This document shows positions 7,346 through 14,455 of a stretch of 16,640 nt of DNA, piece after piece (within the stretch, counting starts at the first letter, position 1; every line of letters begins with the position of its first letter). A program made the translations under genes and the position numbers. The notes beneath the pieces are model-generated. The model was not told the origin of the DNA. It did no database searches and was given only the letters and a program-made list of their open reading frames with translations. The DNA is from JACVSF01 sp036702855 (GTDB taxonomy: Bacteria; Cyanobacteriota; Cyanobacteriia; Phormidesmidales; Phormidesmidaceae): contig DATNQF010000011.1 of the NCBI GenBank assembly GCA_036702855.1, forward strand, positions 1-16,640, in the 5' to 3' direction.

Positions 7346-8581
7346 CTACTGGCGGACGTTGTTAGGTAAAGCAGCCGGTCTGACCTGCACTGTTTTAGTT
7401 CTGCCATTGCGGACAACAGCTACTTCTAAAGGTTGACCAATGACGCTTATTTCCACTTGTCCTTGAACCTCGACTGGTGACTGAACCGCTTTGCCATTAA
7501 TACTCTGGATAATGTCCCCACGCTCCAGCCCAGCGGCAGCAGCCGGACTGTTTTCCATTACCTGTACCACTAATACACCAGTGTCTTGAGTCACTTTGAT
7601 GCCCAACTCCTGACTCAGGCTCTCCTTCATGTCAGGCGTCAAGCTCACCATCTGAATGCCTAGGAAAGGATGTTGCACTTGCCCAGTGGCAAACAATTGG
7701 TCAGCAATACGTTTGGCTGTCTCAATGGGAATAGCAAATCCCAATCCCTGGGCGTTGGCTCGAATGGCAGTATTCATGCCGATGACTTCGCCCCGATCGT
7801 TGAGCAGAGGCCCCCCAGAGTTGCCTGGGTTAATTGCTGCGTCAGTTTGAATAAACTGCACCCGTTTGTCAGGAATACCAACTTGGGTGCTAGAGCGGTC
7901 AATGGCACTAATAATGCCAGCCGTTACGGTATTGTCTAGCCCCAAAGGATTGCCAATGGCAATCGCCCATTGTCCCGGTGCGAGGTCGGCAGTACTACCC
8001 AGAGTGACTGAAGGCAGGTTGTCAGACTCAATTTTGACAACTGCAACGTCGGTCACTGGATCAACGCCCATCACCTTGCCGTCTACAGTACGGCCATCTT
8101 TGAGCGTGACTTTGACCGTGTCTGCCCCTTCTACTACGTGGGCATTGGTTAAGATCTTGCCATCGGTGCTGAGAATAAAGCCCGATCCAGTGCCTTGCTC
8201 AATCCGGTCAGGCATTGCCCCTTGCGGAATTTCTTCGCCGAAGAACCGCCGGAAAAATGGGTTTTGAAACGCCTCCGGCATGCTTTCAGAAATGGTGCGT
8301 TCAGCATCAATCCGCACCACCGCTGGGCCGACTCGCTCGACCGCAGCGGCAATAAAGTTTTGGTTGTTTTGGCCTAACGCCCAGGCCGGTGCAGCGCTTT
8401 GGGCGGCCTGGTCCATGACAGCTCGCAGCGAAGTATTTACTGCTTGGGAGGGTTCCTCGGCAACTGCCTTTGGCTCGCTCCCCACTGTACTACCGAAGTA
8501 ATTGTGGCCTGCCCATCCTGCACCACACCCAGCTGCTAGTGCTGTGGTAACTAGAAGGATTTGCTTGGGGGAAACTCCCAT
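7346..8581 (-). CDS. htrA: HtrA/Deg-family serine protease with one PDZ domain
   Basis: Periplasmic or lumenal ATP-independent protease and chaperone for damaged envelope proteins. From ATG 8581 it has 411 residues: a short N-terminal hydrophobic segment (about 5-28) that is a signal or anchor sequence, a trypsin-like domain (about 75-290) with catalytic H148 (TNAHVV), D178 (DVAVVKI) and S255 (NPGNSGGP), and one PDZ domain (about 310-400). The frame extends to 8629, but AGAGGAG lies five bases before ATG 8581 (two before ATG 8584), so the longer start is unlikely. Cyanobacteria have HtrA, HhoA and HhoB paralogues; the sequence alone does not tell me which this is, so the symbol is family-level. 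It is divergent from the LysM gene across about 290 bases with no convincing promoter. Confidence 0.94.
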   Translation of the reverse strand: MGVSPKQILLVTTALAAGCGAGWAGHNYFGSTVGSEPKAVAEEPSQAVNTSLRAVMDQAAQSAAPAWALGQNNQNFIAAAVERVGPAVVRIDAERTISESMPEAFQNPFFRRFFGEEIPQGAMPDRIEQGTGSGFILSTDGKILTNAHVVEGADTVKVTLKDGRTVDGKVMGVDPVTDVAVVKIESDNLPSVTLGSTADLAPGQWAIAIGNPLGLDNTVTAGIISAIDRSSTQVGIPDKRVQFIQTDAAINPGNSGGPLLNDRGEVIGMNTAIRANAQGLGFAIPIETAKRIADQLFATGQVQHPFLGIQMVSLTPDMKESLSQELGIKVTQDTGVLVVQVMENSPAAAAGLERGDIIQSINGKAVQSPVEVQGQVEISVIGQPLEVAVVRNGRTKTVQVRPAALPNNVRQ

Positions 8582-8586
8582 CATTG

Positions 8587-8593
8587 CTCCTCT
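8587..8593 (-). promoter_or_regulatory. ribosome binding site that decides the htrA start
   Basis: AGAGGAG on the minus strand precedes two consecutive ATG codons (8584 and 8581) by two and five bases. The second spacing is the more usual, and both place the start well inside the longest open frame. Confidence 0.6.
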
Positions 8594-8868
8594 TTCGTGA
8601 AGATCCGCACCATCAAGACGCCAACCCATTTCGCAGACTAGGTCTGCTGCCTCTACTTTAGCGAATCTCCTTAGGAAGTTAATAGCTGCTGACGAACTAA
8701 CCCGGACAGTGTGAAGATCGCACAGAATAGAAGTCAGTACGGAAGTGCCTCTGTCACACAGCTGATTTCTTGGCTGCTTCTGGTAGTCAACTGCTAGCTT
8801 GATCAGGTCCTAGTCCATTTGTTAAGCCCATTAATTAGAAGGTGGGCGATCGCATCTTTTCAGATCCT

Positions 8869-9810
8869 ATGTCTCTTAATTTTTTTTCCCGTACTTTTTT
8901 CCTGGGTATTACGGCAGGGCTGGCTCTCTTGAGTCCAGTTTCGGTCCAAGCCGAAACTTTAGCGAGAACATCGCGGGATGCCGTGTTGGCTCAAGCAGCA
9001 GCCCCCGCTAACTCGCTCTGTCCACCCTCGGCTTTATCTCGCTTTAGCCGCCACCGGGTACAAGCTGGGGAGACGTTAGATGCGATCGCACAGCAAAATA
9101 ATCTGGTAACAGCGACCCTGCTGCGGCTCAACCCTAACTTGCCGAGTGGCAGGCTGCCTGTGGGACAGGAAATCGTAGTTCCACCCTACAACGGCATTGT
9201 GGTGACAGTGCCCAGAGGCCAGAGCTGGGATCAAGTCGCAAGCCAGTACGAGAGCAGAGCCGATGTGCTATTTGAGATCAACGGCTGTCAGGCCACTGTT
9301 CCTGAGCGAATTTTTGTTCCTGGCTTGAACTGGCTAACTCGGTTAGCGCCAACCGCAAGTAACGCCAGCGGTAGTAATTCTCGGGCCAGCAATCCGCTCA
9401 AGGGCTACCCCCTGCCCCAAGAAGCAGAAATTCTGACAACCTACGGTTGGCAGCCTGATCCAACCACACAAAAACTTGTGTTTAATACTGGGGTATCGCT
9501 GGCTGCCAATCCTGGCACTCCGGCTCTGGTTGTGGGTGAAGGGACCGTTGCCTTTGCAGGTGAAGATGCTGTCTACGGCAACTTGGTCGTTATCAACCAC
9601 CAGCAGGGACTGCAAACCCGTTATGCCAATCTAGCCTCGGTTTCAGTTGCAGTGGGTCAAAGCATTAAGCAGGGTACCTCTGTGGGTTTCGTGGCCGATC
9701 CCAGTTCTGGCGAAACCTCCTTTTTGTTTTTTGAAGTGCGCCTCAACTCAGACAGAGGATGGATTGCCCAAGACCCTCAAGACTATATTCCGGCACTGAT
9801 CATTCGCTAA
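8869..9810 (+). CDS. secreted LysM protein with degenerate LytM/M23 domain
   Basis: A 313-residue exported protein. A signal peptide (about 1-28, ending VSVQA) is followed by a LysM domain (about 62-105, HRVQAGETLDAIAQ), a second LysM-like stretch (about 108-152), a Ser/Asn-rich linker and a LytM/M23 fold (about 195-300) with GTPALVVGEGTVAFAG and VYGNLVVINH. Residues aligned with the M23 metal and catalytic positions are changed: HxGxD reads NTGVS (N206, S210), YAH reads YAN (N254) and HxHFEV reads FLFFEV (F285, F287). It should therefore bind peptidoglycan without cutting it, like EnvC/NlpD-type LytM regulators; that role is inference. The frame reaches a GTG at 8842, but ATG 8869 places the signal peptide at the N-terminus. 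The next gene starts 102 bases downstream on the same strand. Confidence 0.88.
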   Translation: MSLNFFSRTFFLGITAGLALLSPVSVQAETLARTSRDAVLAQAAAPANSLCPPSALSRFSRHRVQAGETLDAIAQQNNLVTATLLRLNPNLPSGRLPVGQEIVVPPYNGIVVTVPRGQSWDQVASQYESRADVLFEINGCQATVPERIFVPGLNWLTRLAPTASNASGSNSRASNPLKGYPLPQEAEILTTYGWQPDPTTQKLVFNTGVSLAANPGTPALVVGEGTVAFAGEDAVYGNLVVINHQQGLQTRYANLASVSVAVGQSIKQGTSVGFVADPSSGETSFLFFEVRLNSDRGWIAQDPQDYIPALIIR

Positions 9811-9912
9811 TTCCTTCTAACTTTCCCAAAAATCTAGTCGGTACTCCGAAGAACGCCTACAATGGCAGATATTTTCCTGGATTGTGCCCAGGCGGCGTTG
9901 AGGTGACCTCCT

Positions 9913-10806
9913 ATGATGCGGCCGTCTCCTAAACAGACGAATACTGGCCTGAATCTTTTTACTGCTGTAGAAGAACCGACAGTGGTATCCCCCCGCTTTT
10001 GGGTTCATCTCGTGCAGTATCGTCCCCTGATTTTGCTTGGGGGACTGTGGCTAGGGTTTGTCTGCGTTGCAGCTGTCGCTTATAGCCGATTGATGTTTGC
10101 CGGGGTGCCCCTAGAGTCACGCCAACCGCCACCCCCAACCACTTCAAGGACTGAGGTGCTGAAGGGCCCCTCACTGGAGGGTGAGCCTTTGTCTACCCCT
10201 GTCCCTACCCCCTCCGATCCAGCGGCCCCTGAGTCTAGCCAACCTGAGCTGCCCCTAACCGTTGAAGATCCCCTTGTTGTCGTTCCCGAGAAGACCAGTT
10301 CAACCACGGTTCCCGCTTGGTCGTTAGGGCTGCTGGTGAGTCTCTGTGCAGTGGGCTGCTTTTTAATGGCTCGGCAAGCAACGGCTGAGCCTCGTCCTCG
10401 CAAAGTTCAAGCCGAGGGTGCTGGCTCAAAAAAACCTTCCAAAAAAGGACGTCGTCCCAACACTCTTTCAGGCCATCCGGGCAAACCGATTGCGTCTAGG
10501 AAGTTGGCTGGTACAGCCTCAGGGCCAAAACGGCTTCAACCCTACTCCCCAGAGCGGGACCAAGCAGTTGTGCCGATGCGCCCTGCTGATGTTCAACTCG
10601 CTGAAAGCAGTCCAACGCCTGTTCGTCCTAAAGTCATTGTGATGCCCCCAGAGAATGCAGTCTCCGCCCCTGAGGCTGAAAAGGTTGTACCTCCTAAGGT
10701 CACTGTTCTGTCTGAGGGAGAAGCCCATTCTCTAGATTGGCCCGATGGCAGCCTGGCCCATTCCCTAGACATTCGCCAACGCCGCTCCCTCTCGTCGTTC
10801 TTGTAA
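9913..10806 (+). CDS. two-TM proline-rich protein of unknown function
   Basis: A 297-residue protein that I do not recognise. It has a short N-terminus, a hydrophobic segment at about 38-58 (PLILLGGLWLGFVCVAA), a Pro/Ser/Thr-rich acidic loop (about 66-133), a second hydrophobic segment at about 135-153 (AWSLGLLVSLCAVGCFLMA) and a long basic, low-complexity tail (about 158-297). By the positive-inside rule both ends would be cytoplasmic and the proline-rich loop periplasmic. GAGGTG precedes ATG 9913 at about seven bases, and TACAAT at 9858-9863 could be a -10 box, though without a clear -35. It lies between the LysM/LytM gene and the HDAC-family gene and could be co-transcribed with both. A cell-envelope role is only a guess from its neighbour and topology. 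Confidence 0.75.
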   Translation: MMRPSPKQTNTGLNLFTAVEEPTVVSPRFWVHLVQYRPLILLGGLWLGFVCVAAVAYSRLMFAGVPLESRQPPPPTTSRTEVLKGPSLEGEPLSTPVPTPSDPAAPESSQPELPLTVEDPLVVVPEKTSSTTVPAWSLGLLVSLCAVGCFLMARQATAEPRPRKVQAEGAGSKKPSKKGRRPNTLSGHPGKPIASRKLAGTASGPKRLQPYSPERDQAVVPMRPADVQLAESSPTPVRPKVIVMPPENAVSAPEAEKVVPPKVTVLSEGEAHSLDWPDGSLAHSLDIRQRRSLSSFL

Positions 10807-10811
10807 CCTCC

Positions 10812-11732
10812 TTGAGTCTGCTGCCTATCGTCTACCATCCCGATTATGTGGCTCCTCTGCCACCGGGACACCGATTTCCTATGCGCAAGTTTAGTGGCCT
10901 GTACGAGCTACTGCTGCGCGATCGCATTGCTACCCCCGACCACATTTATCAACCTGGCTCTCCCCCGCAGGATTGGATTGAGCTGGTTCACAGCGCTGAA
11001 TATGTGACCGCCTACTGCAAAGGGACGCTTGATGCCAAAGCTCAACGGCGTATTGGGCTGCCCTGGAGCCCCCAACTCACTCGACGCACTTGTACTGCTC
11101 TGGGGGGAACCATTTTGACGGCCAAATTGGCTCTCAAGCATGGGTTGGCCTGTAATACGGCTGGCGGGACTCACCATGCTTTTCCCCACTATGGCTCAGG
11201 GTTCTGCATCTTCAACGACTTGGCAGTGACCGCCCGTGTGCTGCAACAGCAAGGGTTGGTGCAAACTGTGTTAATCGTGGATCTCGATGTGCATCAGGGA
11301 GATGGCACTGCCTGGATTTTTCAAAATGATCCCAGCGTGTTTACCTTTTCAATGCACTGTGCCGTCAACTTTCCGGGGACAAAGCAGCAGAGCGACCTGG
11401 ATGTGCCCTTGCCCGAGGGGATGGAGGACGAGGCTTATCTAAAGGTGCTGGCTGATCACCTGCCGGGATTACTTGCTCAGCTCAAGCCTGACCTGGTGCT
11501 GTACGATGCCGGGGTAGATACCCACAAAAAGGACCGCCTGGGCAAGCTGGCTATGACCGATGAGGGGCTATATCGACGGGACGCCCAAGTGTTGAGTACT
11601 TGCCTTGCGGCAGGCTACCCGGTTGCCTGTGTCATTGGTGGTGGTTACAGTGATGACCTGGAGAAACTGATCTTCAGGCACTCTCTTCTGCATCGGGCCG
11701 CAGCAGCCGTTTACCAGCAATATCGGCTCTAG
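10812..11732 (+). CDS. histone deacetylase-family (class IV-like) deacetylase
   Basis: Zinc hydrolase of the HDAC/AcuC/acetylpolyamine amidohydrolase superfamily, predicted to remove acetyl groups from lysine or small amines in the cytosol; the substrate is unknown. From TTG 10812 it has 306 residues. Visible active-site elements are the His pair H121-H122 (GGTHHAFPHYGSGFC), zinc ligands D159 and H161 (VDLDVHQGDG) and D236 (AGVDTH), and a catalytic-type Tyr Y279 (GGGYSDD). The DRLGKLAMTDEGLYRRD segment resembles HDAC11-like class IV enzymes. The frame continues to ATG 10737, but that would overlap the upstream gene by 70 bases and add unrelated sequence; the conserved start (LPIVYHPDYVAPLPPGHRF) lies just after the upstream stop, so TTG 10812 and translational coupling are preferred. 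There is no good ribosome site, so the exact start is uncertain. Confidence 0.9.
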   Translation: MSLLPIVYHPDYVAPLPPGHRFPMRKFSGLYELLLRDRIATPDHIYQPGSPPQDWIELVHSAEYVTAYCKGTLDAKAQRRIGLPWSPQLTRRTCTALGGTILTAKLALKHGLACNTAGGTHHAFPHYGSGFCIFNDLAVTARVLQQQGLVQTVLIVDLDVHQGDGTAWIFQNDPSVFTFSMHCAVNFPGTKQQSDLDVPLPEGMEDEAYLKVLADHLPGLLAQLKPDLVLYDAGVDTHKKDRLGKLAMTDEGLYRRDAQVLSTCLAAGYPVACVIGGGYSDDLEKLIFRHSLLHRAAAAVYQQYRL

Positions 11733-11737
11733 TGGGT

Positions 11738-11746
11738 TGCTATACT
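11738..11746 (+). promoter_or_regulatory. possible extended -10 promoter for trhO
   Basis: TGCTATACT matches the TGnTATAAT extended -10 pattern with one mismatch. It lies six bases after the HDAC-family stop and about 109 bases before the trhO ATG. No good -35 box is present, as is usual for extended -10 promoters. A TTGACT at 11760-11765 lacks a partner at proper spacing. Confidence 0.35.
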
Positions 11747-11854
11747 TGGAACTCTGTATTTGACTTTATTTGGCTTTTCGAGCTGACTAATCTGCAAAGT
11801 GTCTTCCCCAAATGCCTTGGTGTTGAAGGGTAAGGCTTGCAACGGTGAAAAATT

Positions 11855-12739
11855 ATGGGTCTGGTTGTCGCTACCTTTTACAAATTTGTCAAACTGCCGG
11901 ATTACCAAGAGCTGCGTTCTCCCCTGTTGAATGTGTGTGAGGCGGTAGGGGTCAAAGGAACCCTCCTGCTCGCTCCAGAGGGGATTAACGCTACCCTAGC
12001 AGGCCCCCGCAGTGGCATCGATGCAGTGCTAGCTGATTTGCGCTCAGATCCTCGCTTATCAGACCTGACGGTCAAGGAATCGAGCGCCGATTACCCACCT
12101 TTTGAGCGAATGAAGGTGAAGCTGAAGCGGGAGATCGTTACGCTGGGTGTGCCAGAGGTCGATCCGACGGAGCAGGTGGGAACCTATGTAGCCCCTCAAG
12201 ACTGGAACCAGATTATTTCTGACCCAGAGGTGCTGGTACTGGATACGCGCAACGATTATGAAGTCCAAATTGGCACCTTCAAATCAGCAGTGAATCCTCA
12301 AACCCAGTCTTTTCGAGAGTTTCCCGATTACGTGCAAGCCCATCTCAATCCCAGTCAGCATAAAAAGGTTGCAATGTTCTGTACGGGGGGAATCCGCTGT
12401 GAAAAGGCGACGTCCTACCTCCTGGCTCAAGGGTTTGAGGAGGTCTACCACCTTCAGGGTGGCATTCTCAAATATCTGGAGGATGTGCCCGCCGATGAGA
12501 GCCTGTGGGAAGGAGAGTGCTTTGTCTTTGACGAGCGCGTTGCGGTGCGTCATGGTCTAGAGCCTGGTAGCCACGAGATGTGCCTTGCCTGCGGCTACCC
12601 AATCAACGCCGCAGATAAAGCCTCGCCCCACTACCAACCGGGCATTGCCTGTCCCCACTGCCACGACACTTTAACGGCGGAAAAAAGAGCCCGCCAGGAA
12701 GAACGGCAGCGTCAGCGAATGCAGCGAGGCGAAGCTTGA
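11855..12739 (+). CDS. trhO: tRNA uridine(34) hydroxylase, rhodanese-type (TrhO/YceA family)
   Basis: TrhO uses O2 to form 5-hydroxyuridine at the wobble position of certain tRNAs. The 294-residue protein has the family N-terminal domain (about 1-95, with KGTLLLAPEGINATLAG), a rhodanese domain (about 108-212) with the active cysteine C176 in FCTGGIRCEKA, and a C-terminal tail with two Cys pairs (C243/C246 and C266/C269) of the kind that bind zinc or iron, then a basic helix. Length and domain order fit the family. ATG 11855 is the first ATG of the frame and begins MGLVVATFYKF; no strong ribosome site is seen. It converges with the hydrolase gene, the stops being 18 bases apart. Confidence 0.93.
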   Translation: MGLVVATFYKFVKLPDYQELRSPLLNVCEAVGVKGTLLLAPEGINATLAGPRSGIDAVLADLRSDPRLSDLTVKESSADYPPFERMKVKLKREIVTLGVPEVDPTEQVGTYVAPQDWNQIISDPEVLVLDTRNDYEVQIGTFKSAVNPQTQSFREFPDYVQAHLNPSQHKKVAMFCTGGIRCEKATSYLLAQGFEEVYHLQGGILKYLEDVPADESLWEGECFVFDERVAVRHGLEPGSHEMCLACGYPINAADKASPHYQPGIACPHCHDTLTAEKRARQEERQRQRMQRGEA

Positions 12740-12756
12740 GGCCGTTATTGGGCCTC
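12738..12756. terminator. hairpin overlapping the trhO stop, between convergent genes
   Basis: GAGGCC (12738-12743) pairs with GGCCTC (12751-12756) around a seven-base loop. The left arm includes the last two bases of the trhO TGA, and the right arm ends one base before the hydrolase stop at 12758-12760. It fills almost the whole intergenic gap, so a shared bidirectional terminator is likely, although no T-run follows. Confidence 0.5.
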
Positions 12757-12757
12757 C

Positions 12758-13465
12758 CTAGGAAGAGCTAGTCATGAACCAATTCATGCCTTGCTCTGCG
12801 ATCGCAGCGGGTACCGCGTGCGGCCCATCAAATTCCTGGTAAGTCACTGAGTAGCCTGAGCGCTTCAGTTGAGGGGCAAGTCGGCGACTACAGCGGTCAA
12901 TAGGCAGCACGGTATCGCTTCTGCCATGAGCCATGAAAATGCGGGGCTGGCCGACCTGCTCTTTGACCACCATAAAACCGGGGGCAAAGGCCAGGATGTG
13001 ACCAAACAAGTCTCCATTGGTAAGGCCAACAGAGAGAGCATAGGACGCCCCATCGGAAAAACCTGCGATCGCAAGTCGCTCAGCATCCACAGCATATCGG
13101 TTGAAGGTCTGGCTTAGGGCTTGATCGATAAAACGAATATCGGGGCCGTAATGCCCCCGAATAATATCCCAGGTCTGCTGGCGTGACTCTACGGCTAAAA
13201 CTAGAGACTTTGAGAATAAGGAGGCTTGTTGAAGGAGAACCAATGCGCCCATAGCATTGCCCCCGGCACCGTGCAGCATCAAAATCAGGGGAGTAGGCTG
13301 CCCAGCCTGGTAGCTATCGGGTATTGCGAGCCATCCATCTCGGTTGTCTGCTAAATCGAGAGGATATAGACCTGGGGTTCCCCATTCCTTCGGTGCTGTG
13401 GGTTTAGCCTCCAACCGCCCTCTCGTTGCATCGATTGGCAAGCTGATTGGCTCGGATCGTCTCAT
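12758..13465 (-). CDS. alpha/beta hydrolase (esterase / PHB-depolymerase-like)
   Basis: A 235-residue serine hydrolase of the alpha/beta fold; the substrate is unknown, and it resembles small polyhydroxybutyrate-depolymerase/LpqC or dienelactone-hydrolase-like esterases. The oxyanion-hole motif HGAGG (65-69) is followed by nucleophile S137 in GFSDG, acid D184 in HGRSDTVLP and H216 in DGPHAVP, giving a complete triad in the right order. There is no signal peptide or membrane segment, so it should be cytosolic. The frame extends to a TTG at 13480, but ATG 13465 has GAGGG eight bases before it and is preferred. It lies 210 bases downstream of pspA on the same strand and may be read from its own promoter. 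Residues 1-45 look variable. Confidence 0.87.
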   Translation of the reverse strand: MRRSEPISLPIDATRGRLEAKPTAPKEWGTPGLYPLDLADNRDGWLAIPDSYQAGQPTPLILMLHGAGGNAMGALVLLQQASLFSKSLVLAVESRQQTWDIIRGHYGPDIRFIDQALSQTFNRYAVDAERLAIAGFSDGASYALSVGLTNGDLFGHILAFAPGFMVVKEQVGQPRIFMAHGRSDTVLPIDRCSRRLAPQLKRSGYSVTYQEFDGPHAVPAAIAEQGMNWFMTSSS

Positions 13466-13552
13466 AGTTCTAACCCTCAAGTGAAACGGGCCATTTAGCA
13501 GGAGTCTCCCAAGTGTTTTCCCCTACGCTGAAGCCCTAATTTCACGCTAAAC

Positions 13553-13576
13553 GCTGCCCTTTCAAGCAGCCTTTTT
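13553..13576 (+). terminator. stem-loop with T-run, + strand orientation
   Basis: GCTGC (13553-13557) pairs with GCAGC (13566-13570) around an eight-base loop and is followed by CTTTTT (13571-13576), the form of an intrinsic terminator reading to the right. No + strand gene ends nearby: trhO ends 800 bases earlier and the flanking genes are on the minus strand. It may stop antisense read-through towards pspA, or be chance. Confidence 0.35.
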
Positions 13577-13675
13577 CCTCAGAAAGATTCCAGCTTCTCT
13601 AGAGATAGACCCAACGGATACGATAGAAAGTTCATTGCCTGTAATCTAGGCACCAGAACATTGGCTGTCAGAAAG

Positions 13676-14377
13676 TTAGGCACTAGGGGGCAGCCTATCT
13701 TGACCGCGCTCTCCGGCTAAAAGGTTTGCTTTCATTGCCGCCAGCTGCGCATCGATTGAGTCCGGCTCCTGCTCCAAAGCGGCAAATTTGCGCTCCAACC
13801 CGTCCCCTGCGTTAATCTCAGCGACTGCTTCTGCTTGTGCTTCTAAGTTCAGAACACGCTCTTCCATGCGCTCGAAAGCTGCGATCGCACCCGTCGTGCC
13901 TACCTGCCCAATCATCTCTTGGATCCGTTGAGAGGCCTCAGCAGAACGAGCCCGGGCAATATACATATCTTTCTTGGTCTTGGCCTCAACTAGCTTGCCT
14001 TCTAGCAGCCGCATGTTTTCCTTCAGCTTGGCTACGACGTCCTTTTGCTGAAAGATCTGGGCTTCCATTGCGTTGGCCGTGTCGGAGTAGGTTTTGCGGC
14101 GGGTTAAGGCTTCTCGCGCCATGGCCTCTTCTCCCTTTTGTAGCGCCAGTTGGGCCCGGTTGTACCATTCCTGAGCCATAGACTTGGCCTGCTCACACTG
14201 ACGTTCAGTGCGCTTTTGAGTTGCGATCGCTTGGGCAACCGCCTGACGCAGTTGAATCAAATTCGACTGCATTTCCTCAAGCGCTTGCTCCAGGATCTTC
14301 TCAGGGTCTTCTGACTGGCTGACAAAACTGCCGAAATTGGATCGAACAACCCGCGAAAGGCGATCTAGCAGACCCAT
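13676..14377 (-). CDS. pspA: PspA/IM30-family membrane-remodelling protein
   Basis: A 233-residue, almost wholly helical protein of the PspA/Vipp1 (ESCRT-III-like) superfamily, which polymerises on the inner face of membranes and counters envelope stress. MGLLDRLSRVVRSNF is the expected N-terminal amphipathic helix, followed by SEDPEKILEQALEEMQ and coiled-coil heptads to about residue 160, then the conserved AFERMEERV segment and a short C-terminus with QLAAMKANL. Vipp1 carries an extra C-terminal helix after a linker; this protein ends about where that linker starts, so PspA is the better call. It lies 78 bases downstream of the SPOR gene on the same strand and is probably co-transcribed. 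The start at ATG 14377 is clear from the N-terminal helix. Confidence 0.92.
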   Translation of the reverse strand: MGLLDRLSRVVRSNFGSFVSQSEDPEKILEQALEEMQSNLIQLRQAVAQAIATQKRTERQCEQAKSMAQEWYNRAQLALQKGEEAMAREALTRRKTYSDTANAMEAQIFQQKDVVAKLKENMRLLEGKLVEAKTKKDMYIARARSAEASQRIQEMIGQVGTTGAIAAFERMEERVLNLEAQAEAVAEINAGDGLERKFAALEQEPDSIDAQLAAMKANLLAGERGQDRLPPSA

Positions 14378-14455
14378 GACAAATCCCGTTCTGAAACTCC
14401 GCTCTGCTTAGAAGCATAACAGGGAGGCTTACAAATGGGGGTAGGCTGTCATCGG

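Noticed and set aside
9858..9863. TACAAT as the promoter of the two-TM gene
   Set aside because: No acceptable -35 box at 16-18 bases; mentioned in the gene entry but not called.
10593..10871. Minus-strand frame across the junction of the two-TM gene and the HDAC gene
   Set aside because: It is the complement of two well-supported + strand genes and shows no domain.
13676..14377. Vipp1 instead of PspA
   Set aside because: The C-terminal extension and extra helix typical of Vipp1 are missing; both share the core fold, so phylogeny would be decisive.
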